64,000 nucleotides of DNA. Origin: Shinisaurus crocodilurus. Its lineage: Eukaryota; Chordata; Lepidosauria; Squamata; Shinisauridae. Positions 24,401-39,400 of this stretch are shown here, piece after piece. The stretch spans positions 213,108,942-213,172,941 of the forward strand of contig CM037880.1 in the NCBI GenBank assembly GCA_021292165.1. The letters are read 5' to 3'. The translations under genes were made by a program, and so were the position numbers. The notes under the pieces were generated by a model. It was not told where the DNA came from, ran no database searches, and saw nothing but the letters and a program-made list of their open reading frames with translations. How positions within the stretch are numbered: the stretch's first letter is position 1; every line of letters starts with the position of its first letter.

Positions 24401-27400
24401 AATGAGGTGAAACACTCATTCAGGGTTGCCACTAAAATTCTGGCCATTTTCCTGACTTTCCCTGGCCAAATTTTTTCAATTTCCCTGACCACCATTCCAA
24501 AATAACCCCAAGTTAAAAGAATTCATAGGTTATATTACATTAAATACCCGTATTTTTCCATCTATAAGACGCCCCCATGTATAAGACGCCCCCCACTGGG
24601 CAGTTTCGCAACCGTGCGGTTCTCTCCTCGGCTTACTTCCGTGTATAAGACTGACCCTCAATTTTTAGTCTAACAATTTTAGGAAAAAGTATAGTCTTAT
24701 ACATGGAAAAATACTGTAATGGTATTATTAAATGGTTTAAAACTACACAAGTACTGAAAGCCTTTTTTTTTTTTTTCAAGATAGGAGCTTCAATATGAGC
24801 TTCTTTAAACATTTGAGACTGGGTTATAAGCCACGGTGGGCTGTCGTGCCGTGCAAACCTGGGATGGGTTTGTCAGGGTGGCTTATTTTGGGGTTATAAG
24901 CCATCCTGACAAGCCACAGCTTGTAGCAGGGTCTGTTTGACCCATGATGGGTTGTTGTATCGTCCAAACCCGGATGACATGATCCATTGTGGATCAGCCC
25001 CGACTATAAGCGAGCCACTTGGCAAGAGTGCAGCAAAAAACCCTTGCCACTCTTGCGAAGTGGCTAGCGGGCGACCGCCATTGCCAGCCACCCCAAAAGT
25101 ACCTGAGTGGCCCTTTGGGGCAGCTGGCAAAGGCTCCCCCCCCCCACTTGCTGCTGCCATGAGTTGGCTTTGGGCTCACCGCAGCTTGACTTTTTTTTTT
25201 TAACCTTTTTTGGGGGAGATCGCGAAAGCTGGCTGTCAAGCCAGCTTTCACGATCCCACCAGGGCGGCATCCACGAGGTGCTCCTCCAAGGACTCCCCTC
25301 CACCAGTACCTTGGAGGGGCTGCCCATGGTCACTCCCCCCTTTTTAAAAAAACTTGTACCGATGTGTGCAAATAATTGCCCTCATTATTTTTTTAAACCA
25401 ACCTGCTCGATACGCGCGAATTGGGCAGGGCGGGTTAGTACAATGGGGGCCCTGGGCTAGGTCCCTGGCCAAATCCAGCAGGTGCTCACCCTGCACAGTG
25501 CCTACCCCAGGCTACAGGTAAGTATTTCCCCCCTTTACAACAAGCTGGCAGCTTTGACAGGTCCGGACCTGTCAGCTCCTTGCAAAGTCCCAGGAGATTT
25601 CGGTTTGAAGAAAGGGGCTCTTTCCCCCCGTTTCACAGCATGATCCCCTGGTTTCTCTGGGGGAGATCAGGTGTCCCTAGTGGCCACCCAGTTTTGCAAG
25701 TGTCCCCCCACTGCTAGCATCAGGGGAACCTTGAAAACTGGAGGGGATTCCCACTGACAGGAGGGAGGACTCAGTTTGACATGCGTCAAAGTAATGTCAA
25801 GCTTGCATACCGCTGACAGCGGCATCTCAAAAAATCCATTACACTAGTACATCTTAATCACAATTTCTCTGACTTTCCAGAAAGTGGCAACCCTGTCATT
25901 TCCAGAGTGGAACAGGTCAGCAGAGTTCCCTCCTGCAAGCTCCACTGACCTGTTCCCTTCCAGAAACAAGCATTTTGGCTTATTTCTAGTTGCTTTAGCA
26001 AGAGCTATATTCCCATTGTGCCAACAATGGGTTCTCCTGGTGCACGGGCATCACTATTTACTGCCCTGAGTTATGGTTCTTAGTTACGGTTGCTGTGACC
26101 TTTATCAAGTGAAGGATAGCAGATGTGTGACCCTGTTAATTCTACTCGATCACTCAGTGGCTTTCGATACCATTGACCACAGTATCCTCCTGGATCAACT
26201 CCGCGGGTTGGGCATTGGAAGCACTGTGTTACAGTGGTTTCGGTCCTACCTCCACAGTTGATTTCAGAGAGTAAGATTGGGTGACTATTCCTCGGACCCT
26301 TGGCAATTGTGCTATGGGGTTCCACAGGGTACCGTCTTGTCTCCAATGTTGCTTAACATCTATATGAAGCTGCTGGGAGCAGTCATTAGGGGATTTGGAG
26401 CCAAGTGCCATCAGTACGCTGATGACACACAGCTCTATATCCCTGTGACAACTCAATCAGGAGAGGCTGTGCAACTCCTGGATAAGTGCCTGAACTCAGT
26501 GATGGGATGGATGAGGGCCTATAAACTGAGGCTGAATCCTGGCAAGATGGAAGCCCTGTGGGTGAGTGGTTCCCGAGTCCGGGAGATAGGCAAATTGCCT
26601 GTTCTGGATGGGGTTGCACTCCCTTTGAAAGATCAGGTTCGTAGTCTGGGGGTACTTCTGGATCCATCACTGTTGCTCGAGTCTCAAGTGACTGCAGCGG
26701 CTCAAGAGTGCCTTTTACCATCTTCGATTGATTCACCAGCCATAGCCTCTCCTGGACAGGGATCGCTCGGCCAGTGATACAGGTGCCAGTAACCTCAAGA
26801 CTGGATTACTGCAATGCGCTCTATGTGGGGCTGCTCTGGAAGCTGGAGCTAGTGCAGAATGCAGCAGCTCGGCTGTTGTCAGGAGCTGCCCCTTTTCAGC
26901 ATGCAACTCCTTTGCTGAAGGAACTGCACTGGCTACCTATTTGCTACTGGGTCAGGTTTAAGGTTCTGGTACTTGCGTACAAAGCCCGAAACAACTTGGG
27001 ACCAGGTTACCTGAGAGAGCGCCTCCCCCCATACCAACCTGCCCGGTCACTGAGGTCATCAGATGGCATGCTCCTGGTGGTTCCTCATGGATCTTTGGCC
27101 CAACTGGAGCCCACCAGGAGAAGAGCCTTCAGTGTGGCGGCTCCATTTCTGTGGAACTCCCTGCCTCTGGAGGTCAGGCAGGCCCTGACATTGTGCTGCT
27201 TTCGGCACCTGCTGAAGACCTCCTTGTTCCAGGAAGCCTTCTCTGCTCTCCAACCACCACTGTAATTGTTACTTTGTTTTCAATGTGTTGTTTTTGTTTC
27301 TTTTATCTGTTTTTGTCTTTTTGTTGTTCACTGCTCCGGAATCTGCTTGATGTGGAGCAGGTATACAAATACTGTAAATAATAACAACAACAACAATATA

Positions 27401-30400
27401 GGGAAGAGAGGCTTCAAGTTTGAAAATGACTAGAGGAGAAGCTGCCTTTGTTTATATAGGTACCAGGTGGGCAGTAAAGTACAATTCTGATTGGTCAAGG
27501 GGTCAACAAATTTGATTGGTAGTTAAGTGCATAAAGAACATGATTGGTTAGGGGTTCTGGCCAGATTTTTAAAGGGTCAATGGGAGGTTGACAGTAGGAA
27601 GAGAGCTAAGGGGAGCAGAGCTCAGAATGGAGAAAGCCTTCCAGTCTGAGAGACCCTGCTGGGAGAAGGCCTAGATACCAGAGCTGGTTGCTGAGGGGAG
27701 CAGGAAGCTGTGCTGCAAGGCTGTGGTGAAGCTTCAAGCAGGCAAGAAGAGCCCAGCACCAGAAGGTCTGACCAAGGGGAACTTCAGCAAGTAGTCCCTG
27801 AAACCTTTGAAATCGTAGAAACCAGGAGCGGCAGAAAGAGCTTGATGCTGTACAGCATCTGCTCCTGGTTGTGAGCAAATGGCTGGGGTAGAGTAGAGGG
27901 AAATCTGGTCTGAGGAAAAAGCTATTGAAAGCTTATTTGGCTGGGGGGAAACTCTTATGTATTGGGAACTAAGCCTTTTCAACTTACGGTAAGTACATTT
28001 AAGCAATATCATTCTATTATTTGATAAGCAACACTTTACTCCTTTATGTAAATTATTTCCTTAACATATATCTTAATTTTGTTCATCTTAAGAGCTTGTC
28101 TCTATCGGTAGTGTCAAAAGGTTTTACTGTGAGGTCTACTTGAGAATTTTAATAGAAAATTTGGCAGGGAGTTTCACAGGCCCAAGCCTCAAAGTTTTAA
28201 AAGGGGAACACAGGTGAGATACTGACATGTCCCCACAATGACAATCACCTGAAAAAAGTTAGGTACAACTTTGGAAATGCAAAATTTTACTAGTATTGTA
28301 TACATTGCATATGAATTAATCTTAAGAAATGTTGTGTTTAGAAACTGGAAGGTTTTCTGCAGGAAAATACAGCAGTTGGAAGATTTTCCACCCTACATAG
28401 CTGGTCCAGTCTCCCAGAACATTGCTCAAAATTTCCCTTACAGGACCAGTACTGCTTCCATACATGCTTCTCCCACATACATATAGAAATCCATGCTTCA
28501 AAATGAAATGTCTTCACATCTGCCAATTATTTTAGATGCCTCAAAACTGCAAATGTTTAAAACACCTACAAGCTGCATTATGCAATTGAAAATGGCTTTC
28601 CCATCCACTTCTAGAAGCCACAAAGACCCACAGTGAATCCTCTGGCACCTATACCTTTATAATACGTGCATCTATCACCATTCCAGACTTCAAGTAACCC
28701 AAAGAGCTAACTGAGAGCTACGTACTTTGTCTGAGTATTTACAACATAGGACAAAGTCTGTAGAGTGTTTGGAAACTGCTACCCCGAGGCAAAGTGCAGG
28801 AAAAAGCATTAGCAAAACATAGCAACAGTTAAAACTACCCCCAAATCCTAAGTGGCTGTACAGCATTCTGTTGCACTAGATGAAGCAGTTTTCCTAAAGC
28901 CATATTTCATAACCTTTCAGCTTTACAAGCAAGGAAGGCAAAACAGGAGTAGCATTTCTCCACCTCCTACCTCCACTAGTTTCTGCAAGATTGCTCGCTT
29001 TCACATGTCAGCTTTTTGTCCACAACAACAGCTTTTAGTATCACCTGAAACATAACCTCTACCTAAAACATTACCCATCCATGGCTTATCCAAAGCAACA
29101 CTGGACTGCTTGCTCTCACCTTCTGAGGATCTACACAATTCTGCCCCATCTCTTACACCTCTCATTTTCCGACTACTGTTACCTCTTCTGTTGGTTCTGA
29201 CCCAATCAGGTTTTCATGGTTTCTCCTCAGCATCTGTTTCCTGGGTGCCAAGAGCCCTCCCTCTCCTTCAAATCCCTCAACACTCACTTCATGCGGCTCG
29301 TTATCCGTCACTAATCTCAGCTCCGGCGCTATCTGATGCCTCTCTCGCGCCTAATTATATCGAAGATAAAACAAACACGGAAACAGAAAGACAAGTTATC
29401 GTAAATGCCTCTCCGCTAGTAGACTTCATTCACACATCTTTTACAATAGCTCACCCTCCCTTAGTTATATTTACCTGCCACATTCAACAGTTAAAGCTTT
29501 TTTTAAATGGCAACCTGACCTGCAAAATCTATACAGCCAACACACACATTGGTACAGGTCTTTTGCCTTGCCTCCCTCAGAGCCCTGATATGTGGTCAAA
29601 CAAATTTAGAAAACAAACAGTAGCTCAATGATAGAAAGTCATTTGAGACCAAAGTGTTTACCTCTACAAAATTAGTACACTGTATTGAAATTTCTATGGT
29701 GAGGTAGGAAGAGAACACACAAAATAAATACGTTACTGTTTATCATGTTGATTTGTGTGTTTGTGTGCATGTGTGTGTCACACATGGCATATCACTCATC
29801 TACTTGCTCTCAAGCAAATGAAAGAACATTTCGGATATTTGAATGAAAATCACTAAGGAATTTAAAAATGAATCCTGAATTGCATAAACACGCAATTTTA
29901 AAGGATCAAACACCACACAAGTATGTTTCAAGAAATGTTTATGTACCACTAACCATATATTGTTGAATACAAATATATCTAGTGGTGGTACAAGTATATT
30001 TGATGCTTTCATACAGCAACTAGGTGAAAGGAAGTTACAAACTGTCTCTTCTAAGAAATCACACAAAACCTCATGCTTCCCACTAATTCAAGCTAAAATG
30101 TTGTTTTATGAGATAAATGAGACAGAGAACAGTATCTGTTTACAACAGAAATTAGTCAAAAGTAGCAGAAAAACTTTGGCTGCATTTTTATTCCTACAGT
30201 TTTGAACTGATGGATCATGTTCCAATAATTTAAATGTCCTGCAGGCTCAGTTCTTTTACAAGATGTGTTTAATTCACTTTTACAATTCCCTACATTTCCC
30301 TGATAATATCACATTATGCATAATCAACATTTTTACCTTTAAGACATTCCACACCTACCATATTGTGCAGAACGCATCTGCATCCTTAAGATGGTGCACA

Positions 30401-33400
30401 TTCACAAGAACAGAAAAACTTGTATCAGAACTCCCAGATTAGATAGCCAATTTCCAGGGATTTGTTTTTTAACAACTAAAAATGGCTATCTTCCTGCATT
30501 ACACATCCTGTCACCCATATTCACAAGTTTAAAGAACACATTAAGGCCAAATATTTTCAGCATCAGCTGAGAAAGAGCCCCTACCTTTTGCTCTCACCTC
30601 AACCTACAGTGCATGCAACCATACCATCCTGGCTTATCTTCCAATAATAAAGACAACAGTTTACTACCCACAACTGAGGGATGCATCTAACATTACTTTT
30701 AAAATTACATACATGCGTTTGAAGGAAAAAGAGAACTATTATCTTGATATCAAGATATCTTCAAGAGATGTTCAAACTGTGGAGCCATTTCCAGAATCCT
30801 GCCCTAGACACAACTTCTGTCTGATCAGGGCCAGGGCCAGGCTTTACCAGGCCCTCAGCATAGTGCTGCCAATGGGTCCCCCCAGGCACCAATCTGGGGC
30901 CCACCTGGCATTGCCTCCATCAGGCCCGCCGCCAAGGGCTGCTGCTGCCACAACTGTTCACTCATACCCTCCCACTGGAAATCCTTACCCAGCAGGCAGC
31001 AGCAGGGCTTTCAGATGGGAGGCGAGCAGCTGCTCAGCTCCAATCCATGATGGGTGGCTGCCACCTTATAGTCCCAAAATGCTCCCATTCAAAAGTGTCA
31101 TTTGCTGGGTTTGAGTGACTGGTAGCAGTGGCAGCAGCAGAAGCACCAGGCTGGGGGTGGGAGGGTGGCAGCAGAGGGCAGGTATCAGCCCAAGGGCTCT
31201 GGCAGCTGCCCGATTACATACACATGTTTATTATATAGTCACTTGCATCTTCAAAAAGACAACTACATTCTTCATAATTACACATCTTTTGAAGAGTGGC
31301 AAAAGGGCTTGGGCTTCATCCTGGCACCTAGACATGTCCTTGGTCAAAATGGTAGCATGAGTGATATAATGCTGGAAAGAAAAGTGTCAAAACTATTCCC
31401 AGGACAGAATAGTGCAGTGGCCACTGAAATTTCACAAAGAATTAGGTTTGGGAGTTCCTCCCCAGGCGAAATAGATAAGGAATTTCAAGGGAATTAAAAG
31501 AGTTTCAGTAAGTCTAACAACATTTCTCACAGGCATTCTGAACAGTCCTAAATTGTCTTTGTATTTTGCTTAAAGGGGAATTCAAAGAATTTGGAAGTTG
31601 TTCCCAAGGAACAAGAATCTGAAAATAGAGTTTTGATAAGATTAGAAAAATGTCTTCGGGGTGCTGTTAGGGGGCTGCATCTCTTTATAACTCATTCCAT
31701 ACTCGAATTTAAAATCAAGCCAATCCTGCTGAACCATGAGCCCCTGGATCACAAGTGCTGGCAGCAGTTTGACAACACTGTACACTAATACTTAAGAATG
31801 GATAAAACTCTACAGCAAAAAGAGGTGGCAAGTACAAACCTTCAAGTTTTGGGGTTTTTTTTTAAAGGATGCACTAAGCACACTGTGTCTGAAAGACCCC
31901 TGGAAAGTCCTTCTGTCCACTTTGGGTTTCCAACACAAATTCTGCGGTTGTGTAGTTATAATTCAATTAGTTGTGCCAGAGCACAAAATGAGCTGTAGTT
32001 TAAAAAATGGGTTCTGCAGAAGAGCATTGAGTTCTCTGCTTGTTACAAAGGCATGTTTCATTTGAAAGCTCAGTAGCTTACATGACTTCCTTCACACGAT
32101 GATTTGTTTCAGGCAATGTGTCATTTCTAACAAGAGGTGCTTTACAGAAACACAATGATGCTTACTTCATTCAGTATAGAAATGCCGCCAAGAAAAATCG
32201 AATACCATATAAAGAACAGTAGTTCCTCAATGTAAGAATGGACATGCAAATTCTTAAACTTTCCCTTTACTTTCCCTAAGAAGAAAAATTGCTTGGAAAT
32301 TAAGAAATGGTAAGCATAAATGGATTCTTTGTACCCTTTTGACAACTAAAAGACTAATATTACAATATTGGAAGGATCAACACTCCCCTCCTATAATGCA
32401 ATGGATTGAGGACCTTACAACGCTTTCAATATCTGAACAGGTGGCATATAAATGCCACCTTCAAATGGATTCTTATTTGGATATTTGGCCTGCCTTTGTT
32501 CAAGCGTATGTGTAATAAGTCGTACGCATGTCATACAAATCCATGTACATATCTTGAAAAAAATGGAAAAAATAAACAATTTTTTAACATTGGGGATCCC
32601 TTCACAGGTGCCACTGAAGGTGACCACGGGTGCTGCCTTGCGGACCCTGATGTATTGTGCATGTCACAGCCTCTAAAATTTAGCAGATGCAATATCCCCC
32701 TTCCTGGGCAAAGATTATATACAGTCTCGCAGGCCCAAATGAACACATGGCAAATACTTCCTCATACTGAGTCAGACCATTCATTGACCTATTTATCCCA
32801 GTATTACCTACTCTGACAAGCAGCAAATCTTCCAGATCTGAAGCAAAGATCTTTCCTAGCCTGGTTATCCATGATCTTTGGACTCGGCATGATAGGGATT
32901 GAACTGAGGACCTTCTGCATGCAAAGCACATGCTCTACCACTAGGTTACAGCTAATCTAGACCTTGATTCAGTTTTGCATACCCTCCTCCATCTTCAGAT
33001 GATGGCAGTGCTTGGCAGTGTAGTTCTATATAGGTAGGCAGCATTTCAGTCAGAACTAGTGCACACTCAAGCACTTAGATCTAAAGTGGAGGGCAAAGGC
33101 GATCACAAGGAGAACTGAGGAGGAGAGATCTATTACACAGATATGCAATCTGCATACTGACCACCCATAGCAAATGCTCATACACACTCACCATGCTTGT
33201 CCCTATATACCAAGCAGCAAGATTTGATCCTCTCCAACGGTAGTATTCCCTAATAGCATCCAGAGCAGTCAGTGGTCTCAGGCTGGAAGGCTGCCAGGTG
33301 AAAATGCTATGTCTAAACAAGGAGAAGCATATGGCAGGAATTTCCTGTTTGGGGGAACACCCACTTCCCACATCAAAACCAGGGAAACTTCTTTTCAAGA

Positions 33401-36400
33401 CACACAATGGCAAGCAAGGAAAGAACTATTTTGCTTCAAATGCTGAATTCCCAAGATCACCTGATGCTGACCACCTTACACACTTTAACTACAGAGAGCT
33501 TAATACAAGAGTGGTTAGAGAGGGATAAAGGTCTGTTTCTCCGCTTTAAGTGTAGTTTGTGGGTGGGAAATGTAAGTAACTGTACATGTAGAACCTGAAG
33601 GCTACAATTCTTCTAGATATATTAATCAGGAATTAAGGGATGTGTAACACACGAGGTTAGTTGGAAGTTCACTTACCTGCCCTTTGGCATCTTCCGGCAT
33701 AGATTTGACATGCATTCTTTTAAGACAACGAATCACTCCATCATAGAACTGTACAGTGAAGGTTCCTAGAACCAGAAAGACACAACGGCAAGGAGGTCAA
33801 AATTTAGCAATATGTATTTGTACATCAACTCAGACACATCATACAATCCTGCATGTGTCAAAATTCCTCTAACTACATTCAGCTGCTTTAAAAGCGATAC
33901 ATTCAAAGGAACCCCTTTTTATTCACATATCCTGCTTCAATTCAAATAGTTTAACAGGAGGAGTTAAGATGCATTTTTATATAGGTTGAACAGTGGAGAA
34001 TTAATAACGGGTGCTGCCTTGCGGACCCTGATGTATTGTGCATGTCACAGCCTCTAAAATTTAGCAGATGCAATATCCCCCTTCCTGGGCACCAACTGAG
34101 CACACTAAAGGCCACCTACCAATTCATAAACTTAAGTCACATGAGTGCTCCTGTGTACAAGCCACTTACATGCCCAGACTTTTTAGCATTTATGTTACCT
34201 TTTTGGAGCATTCAAGGCACTTTGTACACATTTATTCAGTAATTTTTACAACAACTGTGAAAGGTACAGTAGATCAAGATTATCCCTGTATTGCAGATAG
34301 GGGCCTGAAGTAATTGTGACTTGCCTAAGAGCCCTCAGGGCAAAATCCTATGCCAGTTTAGACCAAAAAAAAGTCCTACAACTGGGGAATGCCGGGAGTT
34401 GTAGGACTTTCTTCTGTCTAAACCGGCATAGGATTGCGCCCTTAGTGATTGCATAGCAGACGTGAGATTTGAACTGACAACTTCCTGCTTCTCGGATCAG
34501 TCTCTTGGCCACTACACTACACCGACTCTCAGGTTCGAAAGATGCAGACTTGTTTGCCACCTGCAGACAGTGACAAATCCAGCATTTTCTTTGAATATTT
34601 CTGACATGTTACGATTAATGTAGCCTTTATGAAATTTGCAGTGCGCCATCACCTATTACTTGCATTTTACATTCATTCAAGCAAAAATATTAATTTGACT
34701 AGGGCCAGCATCTGGGAACAGCCACCACAAAGGGTGGTAAGGATTACCTAAAAAGATATTATGCACTTCCAGACCTAGTGAGAGAGCAGCATATGAACCT
34801 GAAGAATAAAATAAGGCTTCCCACTGTGCACTGAAGGCAGTAACTCTTATTTAAACACAGCAAAGCACTAGCATTTATGAAGAGCTATAGCTACAGCTAC
34901 AATTGTGCACAATGAAGAACACTTAAAAGTTGGGCAAAAGTGTGTGTGTCAGTAACTCAGTTAGATGGTTTTAAATAACAATTAGAAAAATTCACGGAGG
35001 ATGGGTCTATCAACAGGTGTTAGGATAATTAAATAGAAACTCCCTATTTAGAGGCAGTCTATCTTCAAGTACCAGGTGCTGGGGGGAAATAGGAGAAGGT
35101 TGTTGCCTTCATGCCCTGATTATATGAGATAACTTTGAGAAGCTTATTTGGCTCCTTATTGGAAAAAACACAAGACTACTTCAACCTCTCTGATGACTCA
35201 GCATGACAGGTCTTACATTCCTGAGTTACACATACCTTCTTTGTTAATTGCTTCAATTTTTGCAGGGTAGTATCGACAGTCTGTCCAACGAGCTAGAACC
35301 TCTTCTCCAGGTTTAAAATCCTGTTTTAAAAGGAGGTTTAAGAATATATTTAGCTAACTGAAAATGTATTCAGTGACAGCATACTGGGGACCAGCCTTCA
35401 ATACCTGAACACCTTTATGTGGAAATAAGAACTGCTTATTTCTACGGATTCGGCTTTGATGAGTCTTCGTGATTATAACCCAAGATTTTCATACGAAAAC
35501 TTTCATAAGGGATGGGGTGGGATGAATACTTACAATGAATTCATCATCATCTTTTAGACCCTCTTTCCTTAGTGATGGCCGTTCAAGGGGGCGCAATCGA
35601 TTGCTGTCCCAGTAAATCCATTCGTCGTAACGATGACTCCAGCGTTCAAAGTGGACAAGCATCTTCCCCTCTTCATAGTCTATCTTCTCAATGCGGGAAG
35701 GATACCTTCAGAGAACAAATTAAAGGATGCTATTTTGACAGGTCGGTATCAGCGGAATGAGTTTTGCATTTCTATTTCCAAAAGACTAAAGGGTACTATT
35801 TAGCTGTACTGTACTAGTGGTTTTCCCGTGAGCCGTCAACACAGTTCATGTTTATGCCCCAGTCATTTAGACAGGAGGTTATCATCATGCATCCTAGGTC
35901 AGTGTTCTCCAACCTTGGGTCCCCAGAGGTTTTTGGCCTACAACTCCCAGCATGCCCCAGGCAGCTACGCTGGTTGATAAATTAACGCTGGTGTGATAAA
36001 TTAACACAGGAAGTCTTTGACTGCTGCATGCCAAGGTGGGAAGGGGCAGTATGAGGACAGAGTACGCAGGGCAAGTCTCATTTACATGTAAGTTGAGGTA
36101 TATATGTCCCAACCAAGACACAAGAGTAGAGGGCCATACTATAAAACATATGATGAAAGCAGGAATGTTGCAGCTATGTTATGGAATAACCTTGCTGAAC
36201 CGACATGCTGTCTAGCAGGCATTAACATTTTCGGCAAAGATGTTGCTCAACGTGGATTAATAGCAGTAGCGTTAGTCACATGAGGCTATATAGAATAAAG
36301 TACTTTGTATCATGACAGAGAAACCAGATGTGTTCACCATTTGATGGCAGCGACATCAAGCGGGACAAATCTAGTGCCAGAGATGGAACTTTCATATCAC

Positions 36401-39400
36401 AGAGATGGAACTTTCATATCACCTCAATACTTTGGCTTGGTTCCTAAGATGAGTTAAGGATGTTGACAGAAGGAAAGTTTCCAATTCCTTGCGTCAGCTC
36501 AAAAGCTCTCCCCAAGGGACAGGGGGCTTTCCTGAACAATGCAGGATATGGCGCAACAGACTGCTGTTAGATGGGGATCTCCCAAAATCAGATGGCTCTG
36601 CCAAAATGTGGGGGATTACTCCCTCTGACAGCAGGCCTCTGCACCCCACCCCACCTTGTCCAGGGATAACCTTCAGGGGAGCAGGGGATGAGAAACCTTC
36701 CTGCTGTAAGCTTCCTTAACTTACCTTAGGATGTGAGCTATTGCTTTTCAGCGGAATGAGTTTAAATATTCAGCTGCCAATCACCAGGAGTACAGTAATC
36801 AAGAGGAAGAAGTTGACAGATGCACATCCATGTGTGAAACAGCCCCCTGTCTATATTTTGGAATGATGCAAATCTTGACTGTGTTTTGCCTATGCAGACA
36901 TTTAGAATTACACAAGGATATGCTAATATTTCTATAAAGCACCTCTTAAGATACATACTGACAAGCATTATTCAGATCCTGTTGTGGCGTAGTGGTTAGA
37001 GTGTTGGGCTGGGACTCGGGAGATCTGGGTTCTACTCCCCGCTTGGTCATGAAACTCACTGGGTGACTCTGGGCGAGTCACTGACTCTCAGCCTAACCTA
37101 TCTCACAGGGTTGTTGGAAGGATAAAATGGAGAGGAGGAGGACTGTGTAAGCCACCTTGGGTTCCTTTCAGGAAAAAAGGTGGGGTATGAATATAATATA
37201 TAAATAAGAGACCTCTCCTCTAGTTTCCTGCACTGAGCAGGGGGTTGGACTCGATAGCCTTGTAGGCTCCTTCCAACTCTATGATCCTATGAAATCCTAT
37301 GAAATAAATAAAATGAATAAATATATGTGCAAGAGCAAATTGCAATTTCAACATTAACACTGACACAATAAAAGGTGTTTCTGGACAATCTTTTGACACA
37401 TCTATACATTTGGGTAATTTCCTTTTTAATTCTACTTGCAGGACTAAAGATTGTCGTCAGGTCTAAAGTTGCTTATTAAGGGGAAAAAAGCTTCAACAGT
37501 TGCAGTTAACATCTGACTGAGAACAGTACTGACATTATAGGAAGCAACTGCAAAACCTCTAATTTTTGTTTATAAGAATATCAGTCAAATGTGTGCAAAG
37601 ATCCATGAATTCCAGAATACCATAAATGAACCAGTCATAAGACTGTGCCAGCTACTAAATGCTCAGAACTGGGCTAGGTCAATGCACTTTCATATGACAC
37701 ATGTTAGCACCTTTCTATTGTGTCATGCATCAGTGGGTCAATTGCTCAAGTTTGTAATATTTATATTTGTTTATTTGCATGCCACTTTTCCACAAGATTG
37801 TAAACCACTTTGGGCATAATCGGCAAACAGCAACAGCAATAGACAATTCAAAAAATACAATTACACGTAAGAACAACATATTAAAAATATCAATACATAT
37901 CTATAAATAGCAATATAACTAATATTTCAGATTAAAACTAATTGGGAGAGACAATAAAGCCTAGGGCTTAAATCCTACACACATGCTTGGGAGTAAGCCC
38001 CATTGATGTGAAAGGGGCTTACTTCTGAGTAAACATGTACAGGATTGCACTGCAATACAGAAATAAAATACAGTACATGAAAGACCAAATAATTCTCTAT
38101 TCCACTCTAAGGAGATAGCACGGCAGAGACTTCCGTCATTCCCTGCTCCTTGTACAAATCTCATCCAGCGTTTCCAGACTTCACCAATCTATACTAAAAA
38201 GATACATGCTGCCTTAGCTTGTTAGATGCTCAGACTGTTTTGGGGCACCCACTGTTTCCTCCCCTAAAACAAGCAGAAAGCTTTCTCATATCTACATTTT
38301 CCAGCAGAAACACACTGACTATATCCTGAGCACCTAGAAATCCATCAGCGGTAGCTGGTTTTTCACTCACCAAGTTAATTCTCAATGGATGTGTGAACAC
38401 ATATCAGTGATTTTATATCTAATAATGCTGCTTCATTGGAACTGTGTCAGTGACAATCTTTCTCCTTGTCCTTTGCTTATCCCCAAAGATCAAGACACGG
38501 ACAGAGGCTGGATTTAGGAACTCAAGCAGTTCCATCAGTCCATCAACCAACTTGGTTTATGCATCCATGAGCCTTGCTATTCAGTGACTGAGTTTGCACG
38601 ACATGGCAAGCCATCGTGGGTAACTAGCCATGGTCGGTTGCCGTGCCATCCGAACCTGGACCGCTTCTTGCAGGGCAACTTGTTTTCAGGCAACAAGCCA
38701 CCCTGGCTTGTTCTAGGGGTTGCTGGATCCACGATGGGTTGGCATGTGGTTCGAAACCAGGCGACCAACCCCATTGCAGATCCAGGGAAGTGGTGAGTCA
38801 CTGCCACAGCATTTTTCCCTTCCCCCCCCCTTTCACAATGTTTTCATGAACTCTGCCCAGTGACAGTCAGGAACAGCCCCTCCAATGTACCCAGGCGGCA
38901 CATTGGAGTGGTCATCACTGTTCACTTCTTTTTTAAATTGTTTAGGCACCAGAAAAGAATGCAATAAAATTTCTATTTCCCCCCCAAAACAATCCTCTTT
39001 AGCCCTGTCAAAAACCCTGCTTAAACAAAAACCCTGTTGTTTTTACAGCTGTCAAAAATCTGTGCTCATGAAAAGGGGGTGTTGTAGATCTTACTTTTCC
39101 AGGGTACCTAGAGGTTCAGAGAAGTATGGTAAAGGTCAGGGCAATACTTAAAAACTAGAGGGTCACACTACTAAGGGGGAGATGTACTCGCCACCCCCCT
39201 TTTGCAAGCAAAAATCTTTTCACGGCTTTACTTTTCTCTTGACAGCTTGCCATTTGTCAGCTGTCAAGTGAAAAGCTATTTGCAGCCTTGCTTTGTCAAT
39301 GCCCATGGATGTTACCTCTTGCACTTTGACCAGGCAACACTTGCATTTCAGCTAGTTGGAGGTGCACACTTGTGCACCTCCGAAAGACTGAGCATATATC

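Larger units (their letters stand above)
20337..33676 (-). other. Large PHF20L1 intron, repeat-rich
   Basis: A 13.3-kb intron. Identified inside: tRNA-SINE fragment (20680-20760), paired 196-bp duplications (21104, 23551), CORE-SINE (21483), CR1-like 3' fragment (about 21955-22075), L2 tail (22978), palindromic MITE (24543-24718), foldback fragment (24823-25060), L2 with reverse transcriptase (26085-27399), an LTR-like region (27400-28250), L1-like fragment (32345), first copy of an 85-bp duplication (32626) and a tRNA-SINE (32735). 28,250-32,300 holds no feature I can name apart from an unassigned ORF at 29110. Confidence 0.6.
33766..35235 (-). other. PHF20L1 intron between exons 4 and 5
   Basis: Contains the second 85-bp duplication and an old tRNA-SINE/MIR-like element (about 34190-34535, minus) that is interrupted by a hairpin MITE at 34338-34441. 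34540-35235 shows nothing else. Confidence 0.6.
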
